From the NCBI GenBank assembly GCA_030917925.1, contig JAUPTV010000117.1:1-46978 (forward strand): DNA of 46,978 nt, read 5' to 3'. The translations under genes and the position numbers were made by a program. Of the stretch, positions 22,051 to 33,430 are shown piece by piece. Below the pieces are notes generated by a model that was not told where the DNA came from, searched no databases, and saw only the letters and a list, made by a program, of their open reading frames with translations. This DNA comes from Pseudomonadota bacterium (GTDB taxonomy: Bacteria; Pseudomonadota; Gammaproteobacteria; Competibacterales; Competibacteraceae). How positions within the stretch are numbered: position 1 is the first letter of the stretch; every line of letters begins with the position of its first letter.

Positions 22051-22853
22051 GCCAGATCCCCACCCGGCATCAACCGCGCAAACGCTTCGGGCAACACTTT
22101 CTGCATGATCCCCAGGTCATTGCCCACATTATGGCCGCGATTCGCCCCAAATCCGGCGAACATCTAGTGGAAATTGGTCCGGGTTTAGGCGCATTGACCC
22201 GACCGCTGCTACAGGCGGTTGGGGAACTGGATGTCGTGGAACTGGACCGTGACCTGGTGGAGCCGTTGCACGCGCAGTGCGCTGGGCTGGGAACGTTGCG
22301 GATTCATCAGGCCGATGCGCTGAAATTTGATTTTGCGAAGCTGCGGGTTGAAGACGGCCCGCGCTTGCGGGTCGTTGGCAATCTGCCCTACAACATTTCT
22401 ACGCCTCTGCTATTTCACCTGTTGGCTCAGGCGGAACATCTCCACGATTTGCACTTCATGTTGCAACAGGAGGTAGTGGCGCGGATGGCGGCAGGTCCCG
22501 GCGAAGAGGCCTACGGGCGATTGTCCGTTATGCTGCAATATCGTTGTCAGGTTGAAGCGCTGTTTACCGTGGGGCCAGGTGCTTTTCAGCCGCCGCCTAA
22601 GGTTCGGTCGGCGGTCGTGCGCCTGGTTCCACGTGAAACATTGGCCGTAGCCGTGCGGGATGAACAGCAGTTTGCTGAAGTAGTGCGACGGGCTTTCGCG
22701 CAGCGCCGCAAGACCTTGCGCAACAGCCTGCGGGGGTTGCTGGAGTCTGCGCAAATTGAAAGCGCTGGCGTTAATCCGGTCGCCCGCCCGGAAACCCTGG
22801 ATTTGGCCGCGTTCGCCGCGTTGAGCAATGCTGTGATCACTGAACCTGCATAG
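22047..22853 (+). CDS. rsmA: 16S rRNA (A1518/A1519) dimethyltransferase RsmA (KsgA)
   Basis: 268 residues with the family N-terminus PRKRFGQHFLHD, SAM motif I VEIGPGLGALT, acidic motif VVELDRDL, and the catalytic NLPYNIS motif. It dimethylates two adjacent adenines near the 3' end of 16S rRNA during 30S assembly. The start is a GTG inside a GTGA overlap with the surA stop. A parS site lies inside the coding sequence at 22625-22640. Confidence 0.96.
   Translation: MSQIPTRHQPRKRFGQHFLHDPQVIAHIMAAIRPKSGEHLVEIGPGLGALTRPLLQAVGELDVVELDRDLVEPLHAQCAGLGTLRIHQADALKFDFAKLRVEDGPRLRVVGNLPYNISTPLLFHLLAQAEHLHDLHFMLQQEVVARMAAGPGEEAYGRLSVMLQYRCQVEALFTVGPGAFQPPPKVRSAVVRLVPRETLAVAVRDEQQFAEVVRRAFAQRRKTLRNSLRGLLESAQIESAGVNPVARPETLDLAAFAALSNAVITEPA
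22625..22640. promoter_or_regulatory. parS-like ParB binding site inside rsmA
   Basis: GGTTCCACGTGAAACA differs from the 16-bp parS consensus TGTTCCACGTGAAACA only in the first base. It sits within the rsmA coding sequence and is translated. Confidence 0.75.
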
Positions 22854-22863
22854 CGGGTTCGAT

Positions 22864-22879
22864 GGTTTCACGTGAAACA
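22864..22879. promoter_or_regulatory. parS-like ParB binding site downstream of rsmA
   Basis: GGTTTCACGTGAAACA, a 14-bp perfect palindrome with one outer mismatch to the parS consensus, 11 bp after the rsmA stop codon. Confidence 0.8.
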
Positions 22880-22975
22880 TGACTTCATTCTGGCAGACAT
22901 CATGTTTTAGCGAGACTGTCCGGCGGCGCTGGACCGTTCTTTCTGAACGGGTTACGCAGGAATTACGCAGGGCAT

Positions 22976-23004
22976 AAAAAAACCTCGGCATTTTCACGCC
23001 AAGG
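22976..23004 (-). terminator. Terminator of tRNA-Lys
   Basis: On the minus strand the stem CCTTGGC...GCCGAGG (one G-U pair) is followed by seven T, 12 bp after the tRNA 3' end. Confidence 0.85.
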
Positions 23005-23016
23005 CATTGAATTTGA

Positions 23017-23092
23017 TGGTGGGCCGTGTGCGGTTCGAACGCACGACCAACAGATTAAAAGTCTGCTGCTCTACCGGCTGAGCTAACGGCCC
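23017..23092 (-). tRNA. tRNA-Lys (anticodon TTT)
   Basis: The minus strand folds into a 76-nt cloverleaf. The acceptor stem is GGGCCGT/ACGGCCC with an encoded CCA end. The D arm is GCTC...GAGC, the anticodon loop CTTTTAA (anticodon TTT) on stem GCAGA/TCTGT, and the T arm GTGCG-TTCGAAC-CGCAC. All stems pair (one G-U-type pair in the anticodon stem). It is a single gene with its own terminator. Confidence 0.97.
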
Positions 23093-23174
23093 TTATAAAG
23101 GCCATTCATTCTACAGCAATTCGTTAAAATGACAAGCTGTGGTTTTTTTCGTTTCCAGGATCTAACTTGAAGTG

Positions 23175-24841
<1,667 letters not shown>

Positions 24842-24855
24842 TGCACGACCACTCG

Positions 24856-25635
24856 CTACTCGCGAGTAATGTGCGTCATCGTGTTTTCAATCCATTCCTC
24901 GACCTGGCGGGTCAATTCCTGCGGAGAACGCCCCTTGCTCTCCAGCAACGAGCCGAACACAACCTGAATGGTTCCGGGGTGCTTAATAAAGCCCCCTCGT
25001 GGCCAGAACTGGCCAGCATTGAGCGCCACGGGCAGGATAGGACAACCGCTATGCGTCGCCAGCACGGCACCGCCCAGACCATAGCGCTGGCGCGTACCCG
25101 GCGCAACACGGGTGCCTTCGGGAAAAATCACCACCCATTGCCCCTGACGTAGATGTTCCACGCCTCGCCGGATGACCTGCTTAACGGACGACGCCCCGGC
25201 TTGGCGGTTGATCGCGACTGGCCTCAGCAGCGCTATCGCCCAACCGAAGAAGGGCACCCAAAGTAATTCACGCTTGATGACCCACGCTACCGGCGGCAGG
25301 TACCGTTGGAGAAACATCGTTTCCCAGGTTGATTGGTGCTTGGCCATCACAATGATCGGCTGGTCGGTCGACGTGGGGATATGCTCGACGCCACTCAGTC
25401 GGTAATCAATCCGGCAAGTGATGCGCAACCACCAGAGATTGAAACCGCTCCAGAGTTTGGCAAGCTGGTAGCGCCAGGTGAAGGGCAGGAACCAGCACAG
25501 CAAAACCAGTGACGCAACGATGCAGGTTGCGGCAATCATGCCAATAGAAAATAGCAGTGAGCGCAACAGCAGACCGAGCGTGGCAATGGGAGCAGTCGGG
25601 GGAGTAGAGGACATGGGAGGGACTCGATCATTCAT
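24856..25635 (-). CDS. plsC: 1-acyl-sn-glycerol-3-phosphate acyltransferase
   Basis: Membrane acyltransferase that makes phosphatidic acid. 259 residues from the ATG overlapping the gmhB stop; an upstream ATG three codons earlier and one seven codons later are alternatives. There is one strong N-terminal helix (about residues 20-45). The catalytic HQSTWE motif (HX4E) is near residue 100 and the FPEGTR glycerol-phosphate motif near 172. It is translationally coupled to gmhB. Confidence 0.92.
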   Translation of the reverse strand: MNDRVPPMSSTPPTAPIATLGLLLRSLLFSIGMIAATCIVASLVLLCWFLPFTWRYQLAKLWSGFNLWWLRITCRIDYRLSGVEHIPTSTDQPIIVMAKHQSTWETMFLQRYLPPVAWVIKRELLWVPFFGWAIALLRPVAINRQAGASSVKQVIRRGVEHLRQGQWVVIFPEGTRVAPGTRQRYGLGGAVLATHSGCPILPVALNAGQFWPRGGFIKHPGTIQVVFGSLLESKGRSPQELTRQVEEWIENTMTHITRE

Positions 25636-26170
25636 GGACAGCAATCAACTCATCAGCCACCGCGGCAAGGTCATCGAATACGGGAACATTGGCGCAGATT
25701 TCCGCCTCTCGTTCGAGCGTGATCGTGCCTTTGCCAGTTCGGACTAGAAAGGGCCGTGCATTGGCGGCCCGAGCCGCCCGAATATCACGCACACTGTCGC
25801 CAACGACCGGCGCACCCTGCAAGCTGCATTTTAGACGTCGGCTGATTTCCAGCAACATGCCCGGATTCGGCTTGCGATAAGGATTGGCCTCATCAAGGTC
25901 AGGACAGAAGAAGACCGCATCGATCAAACCGCCTGCTTCCTGGGCCATCCGGTGCATTTTCTTGTGGATCAAATTCAGAGTTTCCAAATCAAAAAGTCCC
26001 CGACTGAGACCGGACTGGTTGGTGGCGACAACCACTCGATAGCCCGCATGGCAAAGCCGGGCAATAGCTTCCAGACTGCCAGGGATCGGCTGCCACTCAT
26101 CCGGGGACTTAATATAGGTATCGGAGTCTTCATTGATAACGCCATCACGGTCCAGAATAATCAACTTCAT
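25628..26170 (-). CDS. gmhB: D-glycero-beta-D-manno-heptose 1,7-bisphosphate 7-phosphatase
   Basis: 180-residue HAD phosphatase of LPS heptose synthesis: nucleophile motif ILDRDGVIN at the N-terminus, motif II VVATNQSGLSRG, and motif III/IV RKPNPGML and VVGDSVRDI. The loop that binds structural zinc in E. coli GmhB (C-x-H ... C-x-C-RKP) reads CPDLDEANPYRKP here, so only the first Cys remains. The function call rests on the HAD motifs and length. It overlaps plsC by 8 bp; a parS array lies just upstream of its start. Confidence 0.85.
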   Translation of the reverse strand: MKLIILDRDGVINEDSDTYIKSPDEWQPIPGSLEAIARLCHAGYRVVVATNQSGLSRGLFDLETLNLIHKKMHRMAQEAGGLIDAVFFCPDLDEANPYRKPNPGMLLEISRRLKCSLQGAPVVGDSVRDIRAARAANARPFLVRTGKGTITLEREAEICANVPVFDDLAAVADELIAVHE

Positions 26171-26206
26171 AAGGATCGGTCTTCATCACACATACAGGGA
26201 AAGGAA

Positions 26207-26321
26207 TGTTCCACGTGAAACCATCAAACCAGGAACTGATGTTTCACGTGAAACCATCAAACCAGGAACCGATGTTCCACGTGAAACCATCAAACCAGGA
26301 ACCAGTGTTTCACGTGAAACC
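26207..26321. repeat. Tandem array of four parS sites with 33-bp period
   Basis: Four 16-bp sites, TGTTYCACGTGAAACC, begin at 26207, 26240, 26273 and 26306, exactly 33 bp apart. The spacer is also conserved (ATCAAACCAGGAAC). Sites alternate TTCC and TTTC in the left arm. They match the ParB consensus except for the last base. The array lies between gmhB and glyS, 20.5 kb from oriC, and is the expected nucleation point for ParB in chromosome segregation. parA/parB are not in the window. Confidence 0.9.
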
Positions 26322-26334
26322 ATGAAACCAGCAG

Positions 26335-28416
26335 TTAATCCTGCAACCGTGAGAAGTCGGCGACGCGCAGGAACAGGCTGCTCAACTCATTCAGCAAAGC
26401 AATCCGGTTATCGCGCACCGCCGTGTCCTCGGCCATCACTAGTACCTGATCGAAGAAGGCATCCACGGGTTCGCGCAACCGGGCTAACCGGTTCAGTGCT
26501 TCACCGTACAAGCCTGCCTCCATGAACGGAATGACTTCGGAAGACAATTCGACCAACTGTCCGGCCAACGCCTGTTCGGCTTCTTCAAGCAGTAAGTCGG
26601 GACGTACCGCGAAGGGCAGCACTGTGTCCACTTTGCGGAGGATATTGCGAATCCGCTTGTTGGCAGCGGCCAGACTGGCGGCTTCCGGCAATTCCCGGAA
26701 AGCGTTGACCGCTCGCACCCGGTGGTCAAAATCCAGCGGTCGCGTGGGCCGACAGTCCAGCACGGCTTCAAAGGTATCCAGGCGAATGCCCTGATCCAGG
26801 TAGTAACTGCGTAATCGTTCCATGATGAAATCAAAGACCTGATCGACCGCATGTTCGGCGCGAATCATGACTTCAAAACTCCCGGCGGCGCGTTCCATCA
26901 GCGCCAGCAGATCCAGATCCAGACCGCCCTCGATCATGATGCGTAAGACCCCCAATGCAGCGCGGCGTAGCGCAAACGGGTCTTTGGCACCGGAGGGTCC
27001 CTGGCCAATGGCGAAAATCCCGATCAGCGTATCTAACCTGTCAGCCAAGGCAACGATGCGCCCTGTAGCGGTCGTCGGCAAGCGGTCGCCAGCAAAGCGC
27101 GGCAGGTAGTGCTCTTCAATGGCCTGAGCGACTTCGGGAGATTCATGGTCATGCAGGGCGTAGTAGCGGCCCATGATGCCTTGCAATTCCGGGAATTCCT
27201 GCACCATCTGGGTCATCAGGTCGCACTTGGCCAACCGCGCCGCCCGATCCGCCGAATCTGAATGCCCTTGCGTCTGCTCGGCGATAACTCGCGCCAATTG
27301 GGCCACCCGCACGCTCTTTTCGTCAGTCGTCCCCAGTCGTTGCTGGAAGACCACGTGTTTGAGCATCTCCATCCGCGCCGCCAACGGTTGCTTGCGATCC
27401 TGGTTCCAGAAAAATTCGGCATCGCTAAAGCGCGGGCGGATCACCCGCTCGTTACCCGCACGGACTTGCGCCGGATCCCGACTTTCCAGATTAGTCATGG
27501 TGATGAAGTGTGGCAGCAACCGACCCTGTGGATCGACGACCGGGAAATAGCGCTGGTTGTCCTGCATCGTACTCATCAATGCTTCGGCGGGCACCTCCAG
27601 AAAGCGCTGCTCGAAATTACCGGCCAGTGCCACCGGCCATTCCACCAGTGCTGTCACTTCATCCAGCAATTCCGGCTTAATCACCGCCGTTCCACCCAGT
27701 TCAGCCGCCATCGCCTCAGCCTGGGTTCGCACCCGGTCGCGCCGCTCGGCAAAGTCGGCAATGACCTTACCCGCGTCCGCCAGTTGCCGGGCGTAGTCCA
27801 TTGGAGCGGTGATGCGGATGGGTTCCGGATGGTGGAACCGATGGCCACGGGTTTCCCGTCCGGTCGCAACCCCCAGGATAGTCGCTGGAATCACTTCATC
27901 GCCCAACAGCAGGATAGCCCAGTGGACCGGGCGGACAAACTGATCGTCACGGTCACCCCAGCGCATCCGCTTGGGAATCGGCAACCCGGCCAGCGCCTGG
28001 TCGACAATGCCAGGAATCAGGCTGGCGGTCTCTGCGCCCGGTTCATGGCTGAAATGGACTAGCCAGGCACCTTTGTCGGTTTCTTGCTTTTGCAACTGGG
28101 CAACGGTGACGCCACAGGACCGGGCGAACCCCTCGGCGGCTTTGGTTGGCGTTCCCGCCGGGCTGAAAGCAGCACTCAACGCCGGGCCGCGCCGTTCCTG
28201 TTGCCGGTCCGGTTGCCGGACGAGCAGGTTCTCGATGAGCACCGCCAGTCGGCGCGGGGTCGCAAAGCGGCGGAGCGCGCCATGCGTGAGTCCGGCTTTT
28301 TCCAGACCTTCCCGGATACCGTTCTCGAAGGCGAGCGACAGGCTGGACAGGGCTTTGGGCGGCAGTTCTTCGGTGCCGATTTCAATCAACAGATCGCGGA
28401 TGTCGGGATTAGCCAT
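26335..28416 (-). CDS. glyS: Glycine-tRNA ligase beta subunit
   Basis: 693 residues from [19 protein letters not shown], the family N-terminus (E. coli 689). It contains the beta-subunit core [16 protein letters not shown] near residue 155, an HD-type domain, and a C-terminal anticodon-binding region ending [16 protein letters not shown]. It pairs with the alpha subunit to charge tRNA-Gly. The frame extends upstream inside glyQ, but the ATG at 28416 overlaps the glyQ end by 8 bp and gives the right start. Confidence 0.96.
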   Translation of the reverse strand: MANPDIRDLLIEIGTEELPPKALSSLSLAFENGIREGLEKAGLTHGALRRFATPRRLAVLIENLLVRQPDRQQERRGPALSAAFSPAGTPTKAAEGFARSCGVTVAQLQKQETDKGAWLVHFSHEPGAETASLIPGIVDQALAGLPIPKRMRWGDRDDQFVRPVHWAILLLGDEVIPATILGVATGRETRGHRFHHPEPIRITAPMDYARQLADAGKVIADFAERRDRVRTQAEAMAAELGGTAVIKPELLDEVTALVEWPVALAGNFEQRFLEVPAEALMSTMQDNQRYFPVVDPQGRLLPHFITMTNLESRDPAQVRAGNERVIRPRFSDAEFFWNQDRKQPLAARMEMLKHVVFQQRLGTTDEKSVRVAQLARVIAEQTQGHSDSADRAARLAKCDLMTQMVQEFPELQGIMGRYYALHDHESPEVAQAIEEHYLPRFAGDRLPTTATGRIVALADRLDTLIGIFAIGQGPSGAKDPFALRRAALGVLRIMIEGGLDLDLLALMERAAGSFEVMIRAEHAVDQVFDFIMERLRSYYLDQGIRLDTFEAVLDCRPTRPLDFDHRVRAVNAFRELPEAASLAAANKRIRNILRKVDTVLPFAVRPDLLLEEAEQALAGQLVELSSEVIPFMEAGLYGEALNRLARLREPVDAFFDQVLVMAEDTAVRDNRIALLNELSSLFLRVADFSRLQD

Positions 28417-29359
28417 GAGCGGCCTCCTGGGCGAGAGCGGCCTGCTGACACATCGGGAAGCCCCGGGCGGCGCGGGCGTCGTAATAGGCCTGGGCGACCG
28501 CACGCGCCAGTGTGCGGACGCGCAGGATAAAGCGCTGGCGTTCGGTGACCGAGATCGCCTTGCGGGCGTCCAGCAGGTTAAAAGTATGCGAGGCTTTCAG
28601 GGCCATTTCGTAGGCGGGCAGCGGTAGCCCCACCTCAATCAACCGCTTGCTTTCCGATTCATGCGTGTCGAAAGCCATGAACAGGGCGGTCGTGTCCGCA
28701 TGTTCGAAATTGTAGGTGGACATTTCGACTTCGTTCTGATGAAACACGTCGCCGTAAGTCACGCGGCCCAGTGGCCCGTTAGTCCAGACCAGATCAAAGA
28801 CGCTTTCCACGCCTTGCAGATACATGGCGATGCGTTCCAGGCCGTAGGTGATTTCGCCAGTCACGGGTTTGCAATCCAGACCGCCGACCTGCTGGAAATA
28901 GGTGAATTGGGTGATTTCCATACCGTTCAGCCAGACTTCCCAACCCAGCCCCCAGGCACCAAGGGTGGGTGATTCCCAGTTGTCCTCGACGAAGCGGATA
29001 TCGTGGATCAGCGGGTCCAGGCCCAGTTCCTTGAGCGAACCGAGGTAAAGATCCTGCAAATCCAGCGGCGAGGGTTTAATGACCACCTGATACTGGTAGT
29101 AATGCTGCAGGCGATTGGGATTCTCACCATAACGGCCATCAGTAGGGCGGCGGGACGGCTGCACATAAGCCGCGCTCCACGGTTCGGGACCGATAGCGCG
29201 GAGGAAGGTCGCGGGGTGAAAGGTTCCCGCGCCGACTTCCATATCATAAGGTTGCAGCAGGACGCAGCCTTGCCGCGCCCAGTATTCTTGTAGGGCCAGG
29301 ATCAGTCCCTGGAAAGTTGAAACATCACGCACAGGCGTCTCCGGAATCCAGGGGGACAT
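28409..29359 (-). CDS. glyQ: Glycine-tRNA ligase alpha subunit
   Basis: Class II synthetase catalytic subunit: [37 protein letters not shown] and [21 protein letters not shown] (split here by subdomain) are diagnostic. 316 residues from the ATG at 29359, or 325 from an upstream ATG at 29386. The shorter form is preferred because a good promoter -10 box at 29399-29404 would leave almost no leader for the longer one. E. coli GlyQ has 303. It overlaps glyS by 8 bp. Confidence 0.95.
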   Translation of the reverse strand: MSPWIPETPVRDVSTFQGLILALQEYWARQGCVLLQPYDMEVGAGTFHPATFLRAIGPEPWSAAYVQPSRRPTDGRYGENPNRLQHYYQYQVVIKPSPLDLQDLYLGSLKELGLDPLIHDIRFVEDNWESPTLGAWGLGWEVWLNGMEITQFTYFQQVGGLDCKPVTGEITYGLERIAMYLQGVESVFDLVWTNGPLGRVTYGDVFHQNEVEMSTYNFEHADTTALFMAFDTHESESKRLIEVGLPLPAYEMALKASHTFNLLDARKAISVTERQRFILRVRTLARAVAQAYYDARAARGFPMCQQAALAQEAAHG

Positions 29360-29398
29360 TGAAAACGCCCCCGGTTTTTTCGTCATGATTGAGGGTTA

Positions 29399-29427
29399 AG
29401 TATAGCCCGGTGCCGGGCCAGGGTCAG
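29399..29427 (-). promoter_or_regulatory. Putative sigma-70 promoter of glyQS
   Basis: On the minus strand CTGACC (29427-29422), exactly 17 bp, then TATACT (29404-29399), just upstream of glyQ. Confidence 0.6.
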
Positions 29428-29799
29428 GCATCATTTGAGAGGGTCTCCAGCATCATCCATCCCCCCTCGCTACACTCCGCCACCCCGAATCTCCAGAATA
29501 TCCGGCAACCGCGCCCGCAGGTCGTCGAGTTTCTGTGTGGCATAGTCCAGCATAGTGGCCTGATAACCGGTTATGGTAGTCCTGAAATCTGAGTGATATT
29601 ACTGCTTTCCCGTAAGTTATCCGGACGTGGAAATGAACCAAATTTTCATTTTGTTGTCAATTGATTGTAGAGGTTACACGGTTTTATTCATCACTATAAT
29701 TCTACTCTTTGTAATTGTTGAGGCACCACACCTCAATTTAAGATCACTCATATTTCAGGACCACCCAAAATGTAATACGATTTAGTGTAATCAGGCCAT
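29428..29799. other. Intergenic region between glyQ and the pcc terminator
   Basis: No gene supported. On the minus strand a short frame ending at 29470 reads MLDYATQKLDDLRARLPDI near its end and looks protein-like, but it has only about 27 codons from its ATG. It could be the tail of a lost gene. The rest, especially 29630-29790, is AT-rich without recognisable signals. Confidence 0.4.
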
Positions 29800-29830
29800 A
29801 AAAAAACCGGTCGCACGGTGCAACCGGTTC
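29800..29830 (-). terminator. Terminator of the pccBA operon
   Basis: On the minus strand AACCGGT-TGCACCGTGCG-ACCGGTT followed by a run of T, about 70 bp after the pccA stop. Confidence 0.85.
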
Positions 29831-29901
29831 AAGGCGATCCACGGGGCGGCATGACCGCCCCTCATTGTTAGACGTTAGACGAGTTTATGCCGCAAGGATG
29901 A

Positions 29902-31887
29902 TCACTCGAACTCAATAATCGCCTGATCGACCGCCAGGCTGTCGCCAGCTGCCGCCGTGATCTTCAAGACCTTGGCGTCCTGCTCGGCGCGCAGCACGTT
30001 CTCCATCTTCATCGCTTCGATGACCGCCAACTCTTCGCCGGCCTTGACCTCCTGACCCACTTGCACGGAAACCCGCGTCAACAGGCCCGGCATTGGCGAT
30101 AGCAGATACTTGGACATATCCGGCGGCGCTTTGAACGGCATCAGCGCCTGCAGAGTGGCCACTCGGGGCGACAGCACCATGACATCCGCCTGTGAACCCC
30201 AGTGGAACAGGCGATAAATCATATCGCGACGCTCGACCTGGATGCAGATATCGGTGCCGTTCAGCGTGCCTTTGAACAGTGGCTCACCGAACTGCCAGTT
30301 ACTGCGCACCTGATAGCTCTCGCCCATGTACACCACGTCGTAACCGCCATCCGCCGGATCGATATGCACCGGGTGATGGTTGCCGCCCATCAGCACCACC
30401 CAGTCATTGGTGATTACGCGCTCATGACCCAGCAACTGGCCACTGATACGGGCAGCGCGATCCATATACCGGCGATGCAGGAACGCTGCGACCGAAATCA
30501 GCAGCGCGGGATCGTCATGTGGCACATCGACGGCGTGGAAGCCGTTGGGATACTCCTCAGCGATCATGTTGGTGCTGATTCGCCCAGTCATAAACCGGGT
30601 ATGCACCATCAGCGCCGCCAGGAAGCTGATGTTGTGCGCGACGCCGCGAATGAAGAATTCATTCAGCGCATCCCGCATGTGGGCAATGGCGCGGTCGCGG
30701 GTCGCCCCATAAGTGATCAGCTTGGCGATCATCGGGTCATAGTACATCGACACTTCGCTGCCTTCGTAAATGCCGGTGTCCACCCGCACCACGTCGGTTT
30801 CCTTGGGCGGCATGTACTTGACCAACCGGCCAATGGACGGCAGGAAGTTGCGGAACGGGTCTTCGGCATAGACGCGGGCTTCGATGGCCCAGCCCTTGAG
30901 CTTGACGTCGTCCTGGGTAAAGGCCAGCTTCTCACCTGCGGCAACCCGGATCATCTGCTCAACCAGATCCAGCCCGGTGATGAACTCAGTGACCGGATGC
31001 TCCACCTGCAAGCGGGTGTTCATCTCCAGGAAATAGAAGTTGCGCTTGGAATCGACGATGAATTCCACCGTACCCGCCGACTGATAGTCCACGGCCCGAC
31101 TCAATGCGACCGCCTGTTCACCCATGGCTTTGCGGGTCTTCTCGTCCAGGAACGGCGACGGTGCTTCCTCAATCACCTTCTGATGCCGACGCTGCAAGGA
31201 ACATTCGCGCTCGCCCAGATAGACAATGTTACCGTGGCTGTCGCCCAACACCTGAATTTCGATGTGACGCGGCTCTTCGATGTATTTCTCGATGAAAACG
31301 CGATCATCGCCAAAGGAAGAACGGGCTTCATTGGTCGAACGCTCAAAACCATCGGCACATTCGGCATCATTCCACGCGACGCGCATCCCCTTGCCGCCGC
31401 CGCCGGCTGACGCCTTGATCATCACCGGATAGCCAATGCCCTGGGCAATCTTGACGGCTTCCTGCGTATCCTGGATGACTTCGTTATAGCCAGGGACGGT
31501 GCTGACGCCCGCTTCCTTGGCCAGTTTCTTGGACGTGATCTTGTCGCCCATCGCTTCGATGGCGCGCACTTTCGGGCCGATGAAGGCGATCCCTTCCTTG
31601 TCCAGCGCTTCGCAGAACGCGGCACGTTCCGACAGGAAGCCATAACCGGGATGCACCGCTTCCGCGCCGGTGTCCTTACAGGCTTGCACGATCCGCTCCA
31701 TGACCAGATAGCTCTGCGCCGTGGGCGGTGGACCGATGAACACGGCCTCGTCGGCCAGTTCCACATGCAGCGCGTCCTTGTCCGCTTCGGAATAGACCGC
31801 GACGGTCTTGATGCCCATTTTACGGGCGGTCTTGATCACCCGGCAGGCGATTTCGCCACGATTGGCAATGAGAATTTTCTTAAACAT
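29902..31887 (-). CDS. pccA: Propionyl-CoA carboxylase alpha subunit (biotin-containing)
   Basis: 661 residues. The biotin carboxylase domain (1-450) has KKILIANRGEIACRVI, the glycine-rich ASAGGGGKGMR ATP loop and FLEMNTRLQVEHPVTE. A middle BT-type linker domain follows, then a C-terminal biotinyl domain with EAMKMEN, whose Lys takes biotin. This fused architecture and the linked beta subunit indicate an acyl-CoA carboxylase of the propionyl-CoA type rather than AccC. It interconverts propionyl-CoA and (S)-methylmalonyl-CoA. It follows pccB by 10 bp and has a terminator. Confidence 0.9.
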   Translation of the reverse strand: MFKKILIANRGEIACRVIKTARKMGIKTVAVYSEADKDALHVELADEAVFIGPPPTAQSYLVMERIVQACKDTGAEAVHPGYGFLSERAAFCEALDKEGIAFIGPKVRAIEAMGDKITSKKLAKEAGVSTVPGYNEVIQDTQEAVKIAQGIGYPVMIKASAGGGGKGMRVAWNDAECADGFERSTNEARSSFGDDRVFIEKYIEEPRHIEIQVLGDSHGNIVYLGERECSLQRRHQKVIEEAPSPFLDEKTRKAMGEQAVALSRAVDYQSAGTVEFIVDSKRNFYFLEMNTRLQVEHPVTEFITGLDLVEQMIRVAAGEKLAFTQDDVKLKGWAIEARVYAEDPFRNFLPSIGRLVKYMPPKETDVVRVDTGIYEGSEVSMYYDPMIAKLITYGATRDRAIAHMRDALNEFFIRGVAHNISFLAALMVHTRFMTGRISTNMIAEEYPNGFHAVDVPHDDPALLISVAAFLHRRYMDRAARISGQLLGHERVITNDWVVLMGGNHHPVHIDPADGGYDVVYMGESYQVRSNWQFGEPLFKGTLNGTDICIQVERRDMIYRLFHWGSQADVMVLSPRVATLQALMPFKAPPDMSKYLLSPMPGLLTRVSVQVGQEVKAGEELAVIEAMKMENVLRAEQDAKVLKITAAAGDSLAVDQAIIEFE

Positions 31888-31897
31888 GCGCCACCCC

Positions 31898-33430
31898 TTA
31901 CAGCGGAATATTGCCGTGCTTGCGCCACGGATTTTCGAGTTCCTTGTCCCGCAACATCGCCAGCGAGCGGCAAATGCGCTTGCGGGTGCCGTGCGGCATG
32001 ATCACGTCGTCGATAAAGCCGCGATGACCGGCGATAAACGGGTTGGCGAATTTCTTGCGATATTCCTCGGTGCGGTCGGCAATCTTGGTGGCATCGCCGA
32101 TGTCCTGACGGAAGATAATTTCTACCGCGCCCTTCGGCCCCATCACCGCAATTTCTGCGGTCGGCCAGGCAAAGTTGACGTCGCCGCGCAGATGCTTGGA
32201 ACTCATCACGTCATACGCGCCGCCGTAAGCTTTACGGGTAATGACGGTGACTTTCGGCACGGTGCATTCGGCATAAGCATAAAGCAACTTCGCGCCATGC
32301 TTGATGATGCCGCCGTATTCCTGGGCGGTGCCGGGCATGAAGCCGGGCACATCGACGAACGTGATGATCGGAATATTGAAGGCATCGCAGAAGCGGACAA
32401 AGCGGGCGGCTTTAATCGAAGACTTGATGTCCAGACAGCCCGCCAGGACCAGGGGTTGATTAGCCACGATACCGACCGGCCAACCGTCCATCCGCGCCAG
32501 ACCGATGATGATGTTCTTGGCGTTTTCCGGCTGTACCTCAAAGAAATCCACATCATCTACGATCTTCAGGATCAATTCCTTCATGTCGTAGGGTTTGTTG
32601 GTACTGTCAGGAATCAGCGTATCGAGCGAGTAATCCATCCGGTCGGCCGGATCGGGCGTCGGGCGGAACGGCGGCTTCACTTGGTTGTTGGATGGCAGGA
32701 AGTTCATGAACCGCCGAATCATCAACAGCGCTTCGATGTCATTCTCGAAAGCGCGATCCGCAACACCGGATTTGGTGGAGTGGGTGATCGCGCCGCCCAG
32801 TTCCTCAGCAGTGACTTCTTCGTGGGTCACGGTCTTCACGACTTCGGGACCGGTCACGAACATATAAGAGGTGTCCTTGACCATGAAGATGAAATCGGTC
32901 ATGGCCGGGGAATACACCGCGCCGCCCGCGCAGGGTCCCATGATAACGGAGATCTGCGGAATGACCCCGGAGGCCATCACGTTGCGCTGGAACACGTTGG
33001 CATAACCAGCCAGGGAAGCGACGCCTTCCTGGATGCGGGCACCGCCCGAGTCGTTCAGGCCGATGACCGGCGCGCCGACTTTGATGGCGTGATCCATGAT
33101 CTTGCAGATTTTCTCGGCGTGGGCTTCGGACAGCGAGCCGCCGAACACCGTGAAATCCTGGCTGAAGACAAAAGTAATGCGGCCATTGATCGTGCCATAA
33201 CCGGTCACCACGCCGTCGCCGGGAGTCGAGGTGTCGGCCATGCCAAAATCGGTGCAACGATGCTCAACAAACATATCCCATTCTTCAAAACTACCCGGAT
33301 CGAGCAGGACTTCGATCCGTTCGCGGGCACTGAGCTTGCCTCGCTTGTGCTGCGCGTCAATGCGGCGCTGGCCTCCACCCAGGCGGGCGCCGGCGCGTTT
33401 GTGTTCTAATTGCTGAATGATGTCATGCAT
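31898..33430 (-). CDS. pccB: Propionyl-CoA carboxylase beta subunit
   Basis: 510-residue carboxyltransferase with crotonase-like N and C halves. Markers are [35 protein letters not shown], the oxyanion-type GGARIQEGV and [12 protein letters not shown], and the C-terminal [19 protein letters not shown] and YGGAYDVM. Length equals typical PccB. The ATG at 33430 ([12 protein letters not shown]) has AGGAG about 10 nt upstream; an in-frame ATG six codons earlier is less likely. pccA follows at 10 bp. Confidence 0.92.
   Translation of the reverse strand: MHDIIQQLEHKRAGARLGGGQRRIDAQHKRGKLSARERIEVLLDPGSFEEWDMFVEHRCTDFGMADTSTPGDGVVTGYGTINGRITFVFSQDFTVFGGSLSEAHAEKICKIMDHAIKVGAPVIGLNDSGGARIQEGVASLAGYANVFQRNVMASGVIPQISVIMGPCAGGAVYSPAMTDFIFMVKDTSYMFVTGPEVVKTVTHEEVTAEELGGAITHSTKSGVADRAFENDIEALLMIRRFMNFLPSNNQVKPPFRPTPDPADRMDYSLDTLIPDSTNKPYDMKELILKIVDDVDFFEVQPENAKNIIIGLARMDGWPVGIVANQPLVLAGCLDIKSSIKAARFVRFCDAFNIPIITFVDVPGFMPGTAQEYGGIIKHGAKLLYAYAECTVPKVTVITRKAYGGAYDVMSSKHLRGDVNFAWPTAEIAVMGPKGAVEIIFRQDIGDATKIADRTEEYRKKFANPFIAGHRGFIDDVIMPHGTRKRICRSLAMLRDKELENPWRKHGNIPL

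Noticed and set aside
26133-26525. Plus-strand open frame of 130 codons with the repeated peptide VPRETIKPGTD / VSRETIKPGTD
   Set aside because: The peptide repeat is just the translation of the 33-bp parS tandem array and then runs antisense into glyS; no family features or ribosome-binding site.
30202-31410. 402-codon plus-strand open frame opposite pccA
   Set aside because: Antisense shadow of pccA; composition and lack of recognisable domains argue against coding.
31808-33409. 533-codon plus-strand open frame opposite pccB
   Set aside because: Mirror frame of a high-GC gene. pccB on the minus strand has full family motifs over the same bases.
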